Of a DNA stretch of 64,000 bases, positions 27,128-36,608 are shown piece by piece. The stretch comes from Shinella sp. SUS2. GTDB lineage: Bacteria > Pseudomonadota > Alphaproteobacteria > Rhizobiales > Rhizobiaceae. The notes under the pieces are model-generated. The model was not told the DNA's origin and searched no databases. It was given only the letters and a program-made list of their open reading frames with translations. Position numbers and translations under genes: made by a program. Within the stretch, counting starts at the first letter, position 1. Every line of letters begins with the position of its first letter. The stretch lies in assembly GCF_001262505.1 (NCBI RefSeq), contig NZ_KQ410730.1, forward strand, positions 124,001 through 188,000, given 5' to 3'.

Positions 27128-27158
27128 TGCGGGCCCGACCTGTCAGGCCAGACCCGCA
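27128..27158. terminator. Hairpin between convergent spoVR and exoP
   Basis: Imperfect stem-loop with outer arms TGCGGG (27128-27133) and CCCGCA (27153-27158) and an inner palindromic core around CCTGTCAGG. Its position in the 37-bp gap between convergent stops suggests a two-way terminator. Confidence 0.5.
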
Positions 27159-27161
27159 GCG

Positions 27162-29519
27162 TCACCCTTGCGTCGGCGCGCTCTTCTGCCGCGCGGGCAC
27201 CGGCGGGACGGAATCGGTGCAATACTGATCGTAGAGGCTGCGATATTTCTCCGCCGCGCCGAAATCGCTGTAGCGGGAGAGCGCCGTCATGTCCGTCTTG
27301 TTGAGCACGACGCCGACGATCTTGGCCTCGATGCGGCTTTCGGCGGTAAGCAGGTCGCGCACCAGCGGCGAGGGGGTCTTGCCCCATTCCACCACGAAGA
27401 GGAAGCCGTCGGCCAGCGGCTCGAAGGTCTTCACGTCGACGACAGGGGCGAGCGGCGCGAGATCGACGATGACGTAGTCGAAGGTCTGGCGCAGCTCGTC
27501 GAAGAGCCGCTTCATGCCGGCGGAGGCCATCAGCTCGTTGGGGTGGTGGACCTCGCCGCCGCGCATGCGGCCACCGGCCGGCAGGACGGCAAGCTTGCTG
27601 CGGCGGTCGACCTTGATGGCCTGGTTCCAGGCGGCCTGCCCGAGCAGCACCTCCACGAGGCCCGCCTGCGGGGCAGGGTTCAGCATGCCGGTCAGGCTCG
27701 GCCGGCGCAGGTCCGCGTCGATCAGCAGCGTGCGCTTGCCACTGGCGGCGAGCAGCGCGGCGAAGTTGATCGCGACGGTGGACTTTCCCTCCTGCGGCAG
27801 GGCGGAGACGATGCCGATCACGCGGCTTTCCCGTCCATGCAGCATCATGTCGCTGGCGAGCCGGGCATGACGCAGGGTCTCGGCGAAAGCCGAGCCCGGC
27901 GCGTCGAGCACGATGCGCGTCATGCGCTCGAAGGGAATGACGTCGCCTTCGTCCGCACCGCCGTCCTCAGGCCGGGCGGGCTGCGCGCACTCCTTGCGGG
28001 CGCCGACCAGCGGCAGGTATCCGAGCGGGCGCAGTCCCAGCACGGCGCGGATGTCGTTGCCGACCCGGAAGGAGCGCTCGCGCATTTCCTGCAGGAAGGT
28101 CAGCGCACCGCCGCCCATCAGGCCGAGCACCAGCGACAGGCCTATCGTCAGCGTCCTGCTCGGACTGGAGGCCGCCGTCGGCACGCCGGCGTCGGAAATC
28201 ACCCGTGCCTTGGCGATGGGGAAGGATTGCTGCTGTGTCGCCTGCTCGTAGCGGGCAAGATAGGCGTCCGACAGCGTCTTCAGCGCCGTGGCCTTCTGTT
28301 CCAGTGTGCGCAGCTGCACGGAGGAACGGTTCGCTTCGGCATTGCTGCCAGCGACCTTCTCGATGCTTTCGCGCAGCGAAATCTCCCGCGAGCGGGCGAC
28401 GTCGTAGTCGTTTCGGTAGCTCGCCGTCAGCTGCTGTAGTTCCTGGTAGATCTGCCGGGCGAGATCTTCCTTCTCGGCCCGGAGTGCCGTCGCCTGGGGA
28501 TGGTCGGCGCCGAAGGAACGGGTGATCTCCCCCTCGCGCTTGACGACGGCGTTGTAGCGGCCGCGCAGGTCCTGCACGATGGAATTGTCACCCTGCCGCG
28601 CCGGGATGGTCGCATTGGCGACCGCCCTTTCCGGCCCCTGCTCGACGATGGCGCGAAACTGGTTGTAGCGGGCGGAAGCACTTGCCGCATCCGCCTGCGC
28701 CACGATGAGCTGGCTGTTGAGGTCGGCAAGCTGCTGCTCCGACATGAGCTCTCCGCGCGCAGCGGTCAGGCCGTTCTCGTTGCGGTAGCGCTCGACCTCC
28801 AGCGCGGCTGCCTGCGAGCGCTGCTGGATATCGGCAAGCCGTTCCTGCAGCCAGGCACTGGCCTGTTCGCTGGCATGGACATTGGCGCTGAGCTGCTCGG
28901 CAAAGAAGGCCTCGGCATAGGCTTTTGCAATGGTCGCCGAAAGCTGCGGGTCGGGTGAGCGGAAGGACACCGCGACGACGGAGCTGCGCGCGACACGCTC
29001 GACGCCGAGGCCCTGCTGCAGCATCGCTGCCGCCTTCTGCCGCCGGCCCTCTGCTTCCGCCTCTGCCGAGGGGGCGGCCCCACCAGAGCCCAGGGAGGCA
29101 AGTGACTTGACCCAGCCCTTGGCGAGCGAGACAGGCGATTGCGGCGGGTTGAGGATCGTCTCGTTCTGCGAAAGATCGAGATCATCGACCACGCGCAGCG
29201 CCAGCCGGCCCGATTTCAGAATCTCGATGGCGCTGGCAAGGCGCGTGTCCGCCTGCTGGCTGCTTTGCGGCGTGGTCTCGGCCTCCTCGGCATACCGCGA
29301 CAGGTCTTCGTCGAGCAGGATCTGGGTCATCGCCGTATAGAGCGGCGTCGCGAAAACGAGATACAGGACGCCAAGCGCCAGCGCCACGACGACGGAGAGC
29401 GCGATCAGCCGCGCCCGCCGCATGAGGATCGTCATCAGGCGGTTGAGATCGATGAAGCTGTCGGACGTATCCGGCTCCCTGCGGAAAAGACTGCCGTACG
29501 GCACGGTGCGGTGGTGCAT
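27162..29519 (-). CDS. exoP: ExoP: polysaccharide co-polymerase/bacterial tyrosine kinase
   Basis: A 785-residue inner-membrane protein controlling succinoglycan chain length and polymerisation. An N-terminal Wzz domain with a membrane helix (about 33-52) is followed by a long periplasmic coiled-coil region, a second membrane helix near 460 with the proline-rich flank typical of co-polymerases, and a cytoplasmic BY-kinase domain. Walker A is SALPQEGKST (Lys579), Walker A' LIDADLRRP, Walker B YVIVDLAPLAP. A few tyrosines near the C-terminus (EKYRSLYDQY) are candidate autophosphorylation sites. The chosen ATG has GGAG 4 bases upstream; a longer frame exists. Last gene of the exoH-K-L-A-M-O-N-P run. 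Confidence 0.93.
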   Translation of the reverse strand: MHHRTVPYGSLFRREPDTSDSFIDLNRLMTILMRRARLIALSVVVALALGVLYLVFATPLYTAMTQILLDEDLSRYAEEAETTPQSSQQADTRLASAIEILKSGRLALRVVDDLDLSQNETILNPPQSPVSLAKGWVKSLASLGSGGAAPSAEAEAEGRRQKAAAMLQQGLGVERVARSSVVAVSFRSPDPQLSATIAKAYAEAFFAEQLSANVHASEQASAWLQERLADIQQRSQAAALEVERYRNENGLTAARGELMSEQQLADLNSQLIVAQADAASASARYNQFRAIVEQGPERAVANATIPARQGDNSIVQDLRGRYNAVVKREGEITRSFGADHPQATALRAEKEDLARQIYQELQQLTASYRNDYDVARSREISLRESIEKVAGSNAEANRSSVQLRTLEQKATALKTLSDAYLARYEQATQQQSFPIAKARVISDAGVPTAASSPSRTLTIGLSLVLGLMGGGALTFLQEMRERSFRVGNDIRAVLGLRPLGYLPLVGARKECAQPARPEDGGADEGDVIPFERMTRIVLDAPGSAFAETLRHARLASDMMLHGRESRVIGIVSALPQEGKSTVAINFAALLAASGKRTLLIDADLRRPSLTGMLNPAPQAGLVEVLLGQAAWNQAIKVDRRSKLAVLPAGGRMRGGEVHHPNELMASAGMKRLFDELRQTFDYVIVDLAPLAPVVDVKTFEPLADGFLFVVEWGKTPSPLVRDLLTAESRIEAKIVGVVLNKTDMTALSRYSDFGAAEKYRSLYDQYCTDSVPPVPARQKSAPTQG

Positions 29520-29569
29520 GGGGCTCCGTTCTGCCTTTCGGCTCATGGGTCGCTGCTTTGCCCTGGGAG

Positions 29570-29600
29570 GACCCCGGGCCGGCAAGCCCGGCCCGGGGTC
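29570..29600 (-). terminator. Strong hairpin between exoN and exoP
   Basis: A perfect 13-bp GC stem (GACCCCGGGCCGG at 29570-29582 and its complement at 29588-29600) with a 5-base loop, between the exoN stop and the exoP start. It lacks a T-tract, so it may attenuate read-through or protect the exoN-side mRNA end rather than fully terminate. Confidence 0.6.
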
Positions 29601-29605
29601 TCGCG

Positions 29606-30511
29606 TCAGGCGGCGCGCACGCCGCCGCCGTGGGCCATGACGAGATCACGCAGGGGCGCGACGAGCGCGCCACCGAGCTCCGGCCGGGCCAGCGCGAAGG
29701 CGACATTCGCCTCGATGAAGCCCTGTTTCGAACCGCAATCATAGGTCCGCCCCTCGTAGAGATGGGCATGGAAGGACTGCGTGGCGGAGAGCTTCAGCAT
29801 GCTGTCGGTCAACTGGATCTCGTTGCCGGCGCCGCGCTGCTGGCGGGCGAGATGGCCGAACACTTCCGGCTGGAGGATGTAACGCCCGTTAAGGAAGAGA
29901 TTGGACGGTGCCGTGCCCGGCGCCGGCTTCTCGACCATGTGGGTGACGGCAAAGCCATGGCGCACGCCCAAGCCCCTGCCGACGATGCCGTATTGCGAGG
30001 TCTCCTCGGGCGCGCATTGTTCGACGCCAACCACATTGCCGCCGACCTCGCCATAAAGGTCCATCAGGCCGGAAAGGCAGCCGCGCGGGCCGAAGGATAC
30101 CATGTCCGGCAGGAGCAGCGCGAAGGGTTCGTCGCCGATGAGGTCACGCGCACACCAGACCGCATGGCCAAGGCCGAGCGGGGCCTGCTGGCGGGTGAAG
30201 CTCACCGCACCCGCCGCCGGCAGCAGCCGGCCGAGTTCGCTGACCGCGGCGTCCTTGCCGGAGCGCTCCAGCGAGGAGATCAGCTCCGGCGTGTCGTCGA
30301 AATGGTCCTCGATGACCTGCTTGTTGCGGCTGGTGACGAAGACGACGTGCTCGATGCCTGCCTCGCGTGCCTCGTCGAGCGCATATTGCACGACCGGGCG
30401 ATCGACGATGGTCAGCATTTCCTTCGGCATGGCCTTGGTGGCCGGCAGGAAACGGGTGCCGTTGCCGGCAACCGGGATGACGGCCTTGCGGACGGTCTTG
30501 GTTCGCTCCAT
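29606..30511 (-). CDS. exoN: UTP-glucose-1-phosphate uridylyltransferase (ExoN/GalU)
   Basis: A 301-residue nucleotidyltransferase making UDP-glucose, the glucosyl donor for succinoglycan. The N-terminal signature [18 protein letters not shown] and [14 protein letters not shown] are typical of GalU-type enzymes; [20 protein letters not shown] and [18 protein letters not shown] lie in the C-terminal half. The chosen ATG ([14 protein letters not shown]) has AAGGA 8 bases upstream. It lies 4 bp after exoO, as in S. meliloti. Confidence 0.94.
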   Translation of the reverse strand: MERTKTVRKAVIPVAGNGTRFLPATKAMPKEMLTIVDRPVVQYALDEAREAGIEHVVFVTSRNKQVIEDHFDDTPELISSLERSGKDAAVSELGRLLPAAGAVSFTRQQAPLGLGHAVWCARDLIGDEPFALLLPDMVSFGPRGCLSGLMDLYGEVGGNVVGVEQCAPEETSQYGIVGRGLGVRHGFAVTHMVEKPAPGTAPSNLFLNGRYILQPEVFGHLARQQRGAGNEIQLTDSMLKLSATQSFHAHLYEGRTYDCGSKQGFIEANVAFALARPELGGALVAPLRDLVMAHGGGVRAA

Positions 30512-30515
30512 GGCA

Positions 30516-31547
30516 TTATCCTTTGTTCTCAAGCGGCAGATCCTCCGCTGTCGTTGGGGAGAGGTCCGCGCGGGGCGCGGCCGTCCTCAGATGGGCCGAC
30601 GGCGCCATCAGGCGGCGCCACCGGGCGGCGATCGGCATCGAAAGATGCCGGAGCGCGACGGGATCGCCCAGCGCCACCCTGAGGGCGGGTCCGAGCGAAC
30701 GGTTCTTCAGATGCTGGATCAGCGCGAGGAAGGACCGGGTCTCCTCGAGGTTGCGCGTGCGCCGGCGCTGGGCGTCCGCGGCCGCGCCGCGAAGCGGGAA
30801 ACGGGCGAGAAACCGCCGGTCGCCGGCCAGCATCGCATCGACATGGTCAAGGTGCAGCACGCGCGAGATCGAACCCTCGCGGATGCGGTAGACATAACCC
30901 GCCTCGGGCACGACGGCAGAGGTTCCGCCCGCGGCGAGCACGGAGGCGAGCAGGAGATAATCCTCGCCGATGCGCAACGCCTCGTCGAAGGCCAAGTCCT
31001 TGTCCTCCAGGAAGGAGCGGCGGAAGACCGGCTTCATGTAGCCGAAATTGTGCGTGGCGTGGAAAATCCGGTTGGCGTCGATGAAGACGGGCAGCGTCAG
31101 GGCCGGCATGGCGGCGAGCAGCGCCGGGGCGAACATCCGCTCCCTGCGGCCATCGGCATGCAGCACGTCGAGATTGTCCACGACGACTGCCGCATCCTTC
31201 GCCTCGGCCATGGCGATCATGCGGCAAAGGCGATCCGGCTGCAGCGTGTCGTCGGCGTCGAGCACCGCAATCCAGCGGCCTCGCGCGGCCGCAAAACCCG
31301 CATTGCGCGCACCACCCGGACCGCGGTTGCGATCGAGCGGCAGGAGTGTGAGCCCCGACGTGCCGAGCGCGGCGACGGTCGCACGGGTCGCGTCGGACGA
31401 ACAATCGTCGACAACGATGATCTCCACCGTCACGCCCTCCTGCGCGGCGGCGCTGCCGATCGCATCGCCGATCGTATCGGCCGCATTGTAGGCGGCGATC
31501 ACGACGGAGACATCGGGGATGGTATCAGACAGAAGAGTCCCGTTCAT
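30516..31547 (-). CDS. exoO: Succinoglycan glycosyltransferase ExoO (family 2)
   Basis: A 343-residue GT2-family enzyme. The N-terminal GT-A nucleotide-binding part reads [24 protein letters not shown] and the DxD motif in [13 protein letters not shown]. It transfers a glucosyl residue to the growing lipid-linked octasaccharide at the inner face of the membrane. Assignment to ExoO rests on gene order (between exoN and exoM) plus family. The ATG overlaps the exoM stop by 4 bp; the frame reads further upstream but without family residues. Confidence 0.85.
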   Translation of the reverse strand: MNGTLLSDTIPDVSVVIAAYNAADTIGDAIGSAAAQEGVTVEIIVVDDCSSDATRATVAALGTSGLTLLPLDRNRGPGGARNAGFAAARGRWIAVLDADDTLQPDRLCRMIAMAEAKDAAVVVDNLDVLHADGRRERMFAPALLAAMPALTLPVFIDANRIFHATHNFGYMKPVFRRSFLEDKDLAFDEALRIGEDYLLLASVLAAGGTSAVVPEAGYVYRIREGSISRVLHLDHVDAMLAGDRRFLARFPLRGAAADAQRRRTRNLEETRSFLALIQHLKNRSLGPALRVALGDPVALRHLSMPIAARWRRLMAPSAHLRTAAPRADLSPTTAEDLPLENKG

Positions 31548-32473
31548 CGCGCCGCGGCCTCCAGCTGCCCGTAGGGTTCGATGGCGCGGGCGCCAAAAAG
31601 GCCGCCGACCACGCCGGCATGCAGCAGGCCGCGCAGGAGGAAGCGGTTGCGTGGTATCGGCAGGAGGACGAAGGCCGTTGCCGCCGCAAGGCACATGGCG
31701 GCTTTCGCGGCGGCCAGCCCCGCGGCGGCGGTCCGACCCGCGCCGCGACCGGCAAGAAGCCGGCCATGGGTCTGGCCCATGCGCAGCCGGCGCTGCGCCA
31801 GCCAGGAAAACCGCGCCCGCGCGGGCGGCACCGGCTCGTTGACCCAGGCCTCATCGGCAAAGGCGATGCGCCCGCCGGCGGCATGCACCTGCATGAAGAA
31901 GGCGGTGTCCTCGCCGCCACTGCGGCCGAGCGCATGGTCGAACCGGCGGCCGGCGATGGCCGGGGCGGCAAGGCGCAAGAGCACGTTGCAGGTATAGCCG
32001 GTGCGGATCTCCCCCTTCACCCAGACAGGGCGAGTGGAATGGAAATCGCCGCGCCGCATCCAGCCGGGGGCGTCCGGCCCATACTGCGCTCTGACCGGGC
32101 CGAGGACCACATCCGCGGCGCCCGTCGCCGCCGCGGCAAGCAGGTTTTCAAGCCATTGCGGCTCCACCGTCTCGTCATCGTCGACGAAGGCGAGGAAATC
32201 GGCATCGGCTTCGTCCAGGCAGGCATTGCGGGCGAGCGAAATGTTGCCGGCCGGGCAGTGCACATAGGAAAGCGCCATCGGCAAGCCTGCCCGCGCGGCC
32301 TCGACGCGTGCGTGGGCGCTCGGCTCGACATCATTGTCGGCGACGATGATACGCAGTGCAACGCCCGACGGCACCGTCAACGCCACGAGCGAGGCAAGCG
32401 TCTCGCCGAGCGCTTTCGCCCGCCGGAAGGTGCAGACCGCGATATCGACGCGGAGGGGAGCGGGGGCCGTCAT
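31544..32473 (-). CDS. exoM: Succinoglycan glycosyltransferase ExoM (family 2)
   Basis: A 309-residue GT2 enzyme. It has VDIAVCTFRRAKALGETLAS at the start, the donor-site motif FLAFVDDDETVEPQWL and GGEDTAFFMQVHAAG in the acceptor region, with a hydrophobic C-terminal segment that may sit on the membrane. It adds a side-chain glucose of succinoglycan according to the S. meliloti assignment. It overlaps exoO and exoA by 4 bp at each end, so translation is coupled along the operon. Confidence 0.86.
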   Translation of the reverse strand: MTAPAPLRVDIAVCTFRRAKALGETLASLVALTVPSGVALRIIVADNDVEPSAHARVEAARAGLPMALSYVHCPAGNISLARNACLDEADADFLAFVDDDETVEPQWLENLLAAAATGAADVVLGPVRAQYGPDAPGWMRRGDFHSTRPVWVKGEIRTGYTCNVLLRLAAPAIAGRRFDHALGRSGGEDTAFFMQVHAAGGRIAFADEAWVNEPVPPARARFSWLAQRRLRMGQTHGRLLAGRGAGRTAAAGLAAAKAAMCLAAATAFVLLPIPRNRFLLRGLLHAGVVGGLFGARAIEPYGQLEAAAR

Positions 32474-33468
32474 GCGGGCACCCGGTGCTGGCGGAAATCG
32501 AGAAGCTCGCGCCAGAAGCCGGCAGACCAGGCGAAATGCATGATCATGGCCGACACGGCGGCGAGCGGACCATAGGGGTTGCGCTGGCCGAGCGCCATCC
32601 AGGCGCCATAACCGAGGCAGGCCGCCGCCCACAGTGCGAAGGGCACGGCAGCAATCCAGGTGATGGCCGCCAGGAACGCCCCGACCGCCACCGGCGCCAC
32701 CATCAGCGGCAAGAGCTGGCGCAGGCTCGGGCAGGCGCGGTGCTTGAGTAAATTGCGTGCCCGCCCGCGGCCATAACGGAAATATTGCCTGAACAGCGGC
32801 CCGGCGCTGGCGCGTGGATAGTAGACCATCGCGGTGCGTGCGGTCATCCAGATCCGGTAGCCGGCAGCCAGCAGGCGATAGTCGTATTCGGCATCCTCGT
32901 TGGCGGTGAAGCTCTCGTCATAACCGCCGACCATGCGGAAGGCGGAAATGCGCATCAGCGCGTGGTGGCCGTGCTCGGCCCAGTGGCTTTCCGCACCGGC
33001 GCGATGCTTGGCGCCGCCATTGCCGAGCACCGAGTTCTGCGCGACGGCGGTGGCTTTCTGGAAGGTGCCGAAGCCGACGGTCTGCATGGCGACCACGACG
33101 GAATCGGCTCCGGTCGAAAGCGCTTCCTCGAGGAGCACGCGGCAATAGTCCGCGGGATAGGTGCCGTGCGCATCGATGCGGATCAGGTAGTCGTGGTCCA
33201 TGCCGAAGGTCTCGACGGCAAGGTTCACGGCGGCGCTCTGGATACGCTTGGGATTATCGAGGAGAGTGAGGTTCGGCACGCTCGCCGCAAGCCGGGCGGC
33301 AATGTCCCGCGTGCCGTCCGTGCTGCCGCCGTCGGCAACGACGAGCGTGGCGTTGAGCTCGGCGAGCGCCGGCTCGAGCTGCCGCACCAGCGGCTCCAGG
33401 TAACGCGCCTCGTTGAGGCACGGGATCACGATCAGGCACCGCACGGATGTCACGGGATCAATGGTCAT
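32470..33468 (-). CDS. exoA: Succinoglycan glucosyltransferase ExoA (family 2)
   Basis: A 332-residue GT2 enzyme with CLIVIPCLNEARYLEPLV, VADGGSTDGTRDIA and the metal-binding IRIDAHGTYP region, followed by C-terminal hydrophobic helices (about 250-310) consistent with membrane association. In S. meliloti ExoA adds a beta-1,3-glucose early in repeat-unit assembly. The chosen ATG (MTIDPVTSVRC) has AAGGTGG upstream; it overlaps the 3' end of exoL by 11 bp. Confidence 0.87.
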   Translation of the reverse strand: MTIDPVTSVRCLIVIPCLNEARYLEPLVRQLEPALAELNATLVVADGGSTDGTRDIAARLAASVPNLTLLDNPKRIQSAAVNLAVETFGMDHDYLIRIDAHGTYPADYCRVLLEEALSTGADSVVVAMQTVGFGTFQKATAVAQNSVLGNGGAKHRAGAESHWAEHGHHALMRISAFRMVGGYDESFTANEDAEYDYRLLAAGYRIWMTARTAMVYYPRASAGPLFRQYFRYGRGRARNLLKHRACPSLRQLLPLMVAPVAVGAFLAAITWIAAVPFALWAAACLGYGAWMALGQRNPYGPLAAVSAMIMHFAWSAGFWRELLDFRQHRVPA

Positions 33469-34660
33469 GGCAATCCACCTTGCTTGCGAGAAGGGAAGGA
33501 ACAGGCGTGGGTTCCGCCGTCGGCGCTTTAAGCGCGGCAAGGCGCTGGACGAGCCCGGCGCAATCGGCCCGGTCATGGATCCAGGGCTTCGGCCCGAGCC
33601 TGGCGAGCGCGGCCTGCAGCGTCCGGTACCTGTCATCGTCGAAGGCGGAAAAACGCGTCACCAGCGTTTCGAGGCGCGCATCGCGCAGGGCAATGCCGAT
33701 GCCGCGCCGGCCGGCAAGCCGCGCCGTCTCCGTTCCGCCCAGAACGATGGGCACGGCGCCATGGCGGCATCCTTCGTAGAGCCGGTTGGGCAGCAGCCAG
33801 GCGGAGTTCAGCCCCTCCTCGAAGAAGTCGATCGCCCAGGCAAGGTCGACCCCGCGATAGATGGTGGCGAGGTCCTCCGGATTGCGGTAGGCGCCTTCGA
33901 AACGGATGAAGGGTTCGCGCGCCACGAGGCCGTCGAAATCCTCGAACTCCGACCGGGCGGGGCGGCCGCGCAGAACCACCTCGAACCGGCCCTCCATGCG
34001 CCGGGTGAACGCGGCAAGCAGATCGAGCGACTTGCGGCAGCGGATCGCGCCGAACCAGCCGATGCGCCAGGGCTCTCCCGCCGGCCTTTCTGCCCGCAGG
34101 CACAGCTCGTCCGCCGGGCCGTCCAGCTCCAGCACGCGGTTTTCAACGAGATGGACAGGCGCCCTGATGCCGGAAAGCGGCTGGAAATACTGCTCCACGA
34201 AGGCCGGGGAACTGGTGACGAGGAGACCCGCCTTGCGGCCGAAATGGCGCTCGGCCGCGCGCAGGCCGCGGCTCGCCACGCCCTTGCCGGTCAGCAATCG
34301 GTGGATGTCGAGGCATTCATAGGCGACAGGCATAGCGCCGCCGAAGATCGCCTGCGCCCGGCCTGCCAGCGCCAGCATTTCGAGATTGCGCGCGAGGATG
34401 ACATCCGGCCGCGCCAGCCCAGCCAGCCGGCGGCGCAGCGTGACACCGGCGCGGGCGACGGCGGCAAGGCGCTGGGCGAAGCGGGCGTCCCGGGTCGTGC
34501 CGAGCTCCAGGGGAACGACACCCTCCACCGCCGCCAGCCGATTCTCGCCACGCCGGAAGCCGGCCAGCGCGACCTCCGCCCCGCCCGCCTGCAGCATCAG
34601 CACGCGGCGGCGCACCGCAGGGTCGGAAAGATCGTGAACGAGATAGAGCACGCGAAGCAT
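33458..34660 (-). CDS. exoL: Succinoglycan glucosyltransferase ExoL
   Basis: A 400-residue protein resembling GT-B-type glycosyltransferases: an N-terminal acceptor domain (LRVLYLVHDLSDPAVRRRV), a linker with WRIGWFGAIRCRKSLD, and a C-terminal donor region ending in NRLYEGCRHGAVPIVLGGTE with the conserved acidic and glycine residues. Gene order (exoA-exoL-exoK) identifies it as ExoL, which adds a glucose to the lipid-linked oligosaccharide. Confidence 0.87.
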   Translation of the reverse strand: MLRVLYLVHDLSDPAVRRRVLMLQAGGAEVALAGFRRGENRLAAVEGVVPLELGTTRDARFAQRLAAVARAGVTLRRRLAGLARPDVILARNLEMLALAGRAQAIFGGAMPVAYECLDIHRLLTGKGVASRGLRAAERHFGRKAGLLVTSSPAFVEQYFQPLSGIRAPVHLVENRVLELDGPADELCLRAERPAGEPWRIGWFGAIRCRKSLDLLAAFTRRMEGRFEVVLRGRPARSEFEDFDGLVAREPFIRFEGAYRNPEDLATIYRGVDLAWAIDFFEEGLNSAWLLPNRLYEGCRHGAVPIVLGGTETARLAGRRGIGIALRDARLETLVTRFSAFDDDRYRTLQAALARLGPKPWIHDRADCAGLVQRLAALKAPTAEPTPVPSLLASKVDCHDH

Positions 34661-34674
34661 AGGCCGTGTCCCGG

Positions 34675-35460
34675 TCAGTTCAGCAGGCAGGCGACGGAGC
34701 CGGCGAAGGGGCAGGCATCGCCCTCGGCGGTGAAGGCGACGCGCTCCACCTCCAGCTTTGTCGGGCCGGCGAAGGCGAAGCGGCCCATCCAGCCGGTCAG
34801 CGTGTCGCTGCCCCAGAGCGAGAGGAAAACCTTTTGGGCATTCTCCGGCAGCGCCGCCGGGTCGGTCACCTCGTGCACGAGGGCGCCGTTGACATAGTAG
34901 CGGAGCCGGTCCTTCTGCCAGACGAAGGCATAGTCGTTGAAGCCGGCATCCGCCGGGCCGGGGAGTGGCACCAGCTTCTCGTTGCCGCCCTTGCCGGCGA
35001 CATACTGGTTGAGCTGCACGCGCGACGTGTCCTTGCCGAGCACCTCGAAATCGATCTCGTCGTGCTGTTTCTTGTCGGCCGGGCCGATATAGGTGAAGAA
35101 GGCCGAGTTGAGGCCGGAGCCGGTCGCCGTCTTCATGCGCACCTCATAGGTGCCGTAGCCGTAGCGCTTGCGGGTCTGCACCTCGCCGCAGGCGTAATTT
35201 CGTTCGCCGGCCGGCGCCGCATCGAAGGAGAGCAGCAACTTGCCGTCCCGGACCGCGACCCGGTCCTTCGACCAGGTGCAGTTCTGGTGCGCGCCGTTGT
35301 TCCAGCCGTCGGAGACGTACCAGAAGCCTGTGTCGAGCGTATCGAACTCCTCGACGAAGGAGGGTCCGCCGGCCCCCTCCTGGGCGGCGAGCGGGGCGGC
35401 TGCGGCGAGTGCCGTCAGGAACGCGCCGGTGCGAAGGACGGTGTTCAAGGAAGCGGTCAT
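34675..35460 (-). CDS. exoK: Secreted endo-beta-1,3-1,4-glycanase ExoK (GH16)
   Basis: A 261-residue secreted glycanase that cuts nascent succinoglycan to lower-mass forms. A signal peptide (about 1-27, ending AAPLAAQ) precedes the GH16 jelly-roll domain. The catalytic signature HDEIDFEVLG supplies nucleophile and acid/base glutamates around the central Asp. NGAHQNCTWS and the C-terminal Cys pair (DACPF...SVACLLN) are also seen. GGAGG lies 8 bases before the ATG; the frame stays open far upstream through exoH but only this start gives a signal peptide. It starts just after the exoH stop. Confidence 0.93.
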   Translation of the reverse strand: MTASLNTVLRTGAFLTALAAAAPLAAQEGAGGPSFVEEFDTLDTGFWYVSDGWNNGAHQNCTWSKDRVAVRDGKLLLSFDAAPAGERNYACGEVQTRKRYGYGTYEVRMKTATGSGLNSAFFTYIGPADKKQHDEIDFEVLGKDTSRVQLNQYVAGKGGNEKLVPLPGPADAGFNDYAFVWQKDRLRYYVNGALVHEVTDPAALPENAQKVFLSLWGSDTLTGWMGRFAFAGPTKLEVERVAFTAEGDACPFAGSVACLLN

Positions 35461-35465
35461 TCGGG

Positions 35466-36608
35466 TTACCTCCGTTGAGCGACGGAACCGTTCTGCTCCA
35501 TCGGCGGGGGTTGGCGCCGGCCCGTGGACGCCCGTGGGCTGCCCAGCCGGCGGCCGGTGAGGGTGGCGTGCAGCGATGGTGTAAAGCGCCGCGCCGCGGC
35601 ATGGCTGACAACGAGGATGGCCAGCGCGAGGATGGGGCTTGCGGCGTAGAAGAGCGGGTAGTCGTCCACGCTGCCGAAGCGGTTCCAGACCATCCAGAAC
35701 AGGATGAGCAGCGGATAGTGCGCGCAGAAGATCCAGAAGCTGAGGCCGCCGAGCTTCGCCAGCGCCGCGCCCGGCGCCGTGCGCACCAGGAGCGCAGAAA
35801 GTGCCCAGGCGCCGAAGATGCCGGCGATCGCCGTCAGGCTGCGCAGCATGTCCAGCCAGGCCGGGAACACCGGGCCGAAGGCAAAGAGGGCGAGCGACAG
35901 CGCCACGGCCATGGCGAGCACGGCAAGGACGAGCGGAACGGCAAAGCGGTCGAGGCGGCGGATGTCGAAGCGGTGCAGCGCGGCGCAGACACCGAAGCTG
36001 AAGCCGAACAGGATGGATTTCTTCAGGAAGATGCCGTTCGGCAGCGGCAGCACCGCATAGGCCAGCATCAACGTCAGCACGGTACGCGGATAACGCAGCA
36101 CGGCGATCGCGATGAGCGGCGAGAGGAGAAGGCAGAGCAGCAGGTCCCGCAGGAAATAGAGCGGGACATTGACCGGCCAGGTCTCGATGGCGAAGGCAAG
36201 GTTCATCCATTCGCGCGGCGTGCCGCTCAGGACGTCCGGCAGGTAGCCGAAGCCGATGCCGCGCGCCTGGGCCGCCAGCACGAGGAGAAGGAAGGCCGTG
36301 TTCCACAGGAGGAACGGCACAAGGATCGTCGAGGCCTTGCTGCGCAACGTCCTTGGATAATCGAAACCCGCAAACCCGCGCTGGAAGAGCAGATAGCCGG
36401 AAATCGCGCTGAGGCAGGGGACGCCGATCCGGAACAGGCTGTCACCGAGGAAGACGCGCAACCAGTCGATCCCGCCAAACTGCCCGGCATAGGGGCTGGT
36501 CGCGGGATCATAGGGCACATGCACGAAGATGATGCCGCTGATCAGCACGATGCGCATCAGGTTGATGCGCTGTGAAACGGTCGCGTCGATATCCACGGTG
36601 TCCGTCAC
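35466..36608 (-). CDS. exoH: Succinoglycan succinyltransferase ExoH (acyltransferase 3 family)
   Basis: A roughly 380-residue multi-spanning acyltransferase (about 10 hydrophobic helices) that adds succinyl groups to succinoglycan. The family motif appears early as ISGIIFVHVPY, with the His expected for catalysis. The start is uncertain: GTG at 36608 (MTDTVDID) is chosen; a longer frame begins at TTG 36644. First gene of the exoH-K-L-A-M-O-N-P transcription unit; a 353-bp gap lies upstream. Confidence 0.88.
   Translation of the reverse strand: MTDTVDIDATVSQRINLMRIVLISGIIFVHVPYDPATSPYAGQFGGIDWLRVFLGDSLFRIGVPCLSAISGYLLFQRGFAGFDYPRTLRSKASTILVPFLLWNTAFLLLVLAAQARGIGFGYLPDVLSGTPREWMNLAFAIETWPVNVPLYFLRDLLLCLLLSPLIAIAVLRYPRTVLTLMLAYAVLPLPNGIFLKKSILFGFSFGVCAALHRFDIRRLDRFAVPLVLAVLAMAVALSLALFAFGPVFPAWLDMLRSLTAIAGIFGAWALSALLVRTAPGAALAKLGGLSFWIFCAHYPLLILFWMVWNRFGSVDDYPLFYAASPILALAILVVSHAAARRFTPSLHATLTGRRLGSPRASTGRRQPPPMEQNGSVAQRR

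Noticed and set aside
34675..36306. ExoK read as a 543-residue protein
   Set aside because: The upstream part is exoH in another frame; the signal peptide and GGAGG site place the start at 35460.
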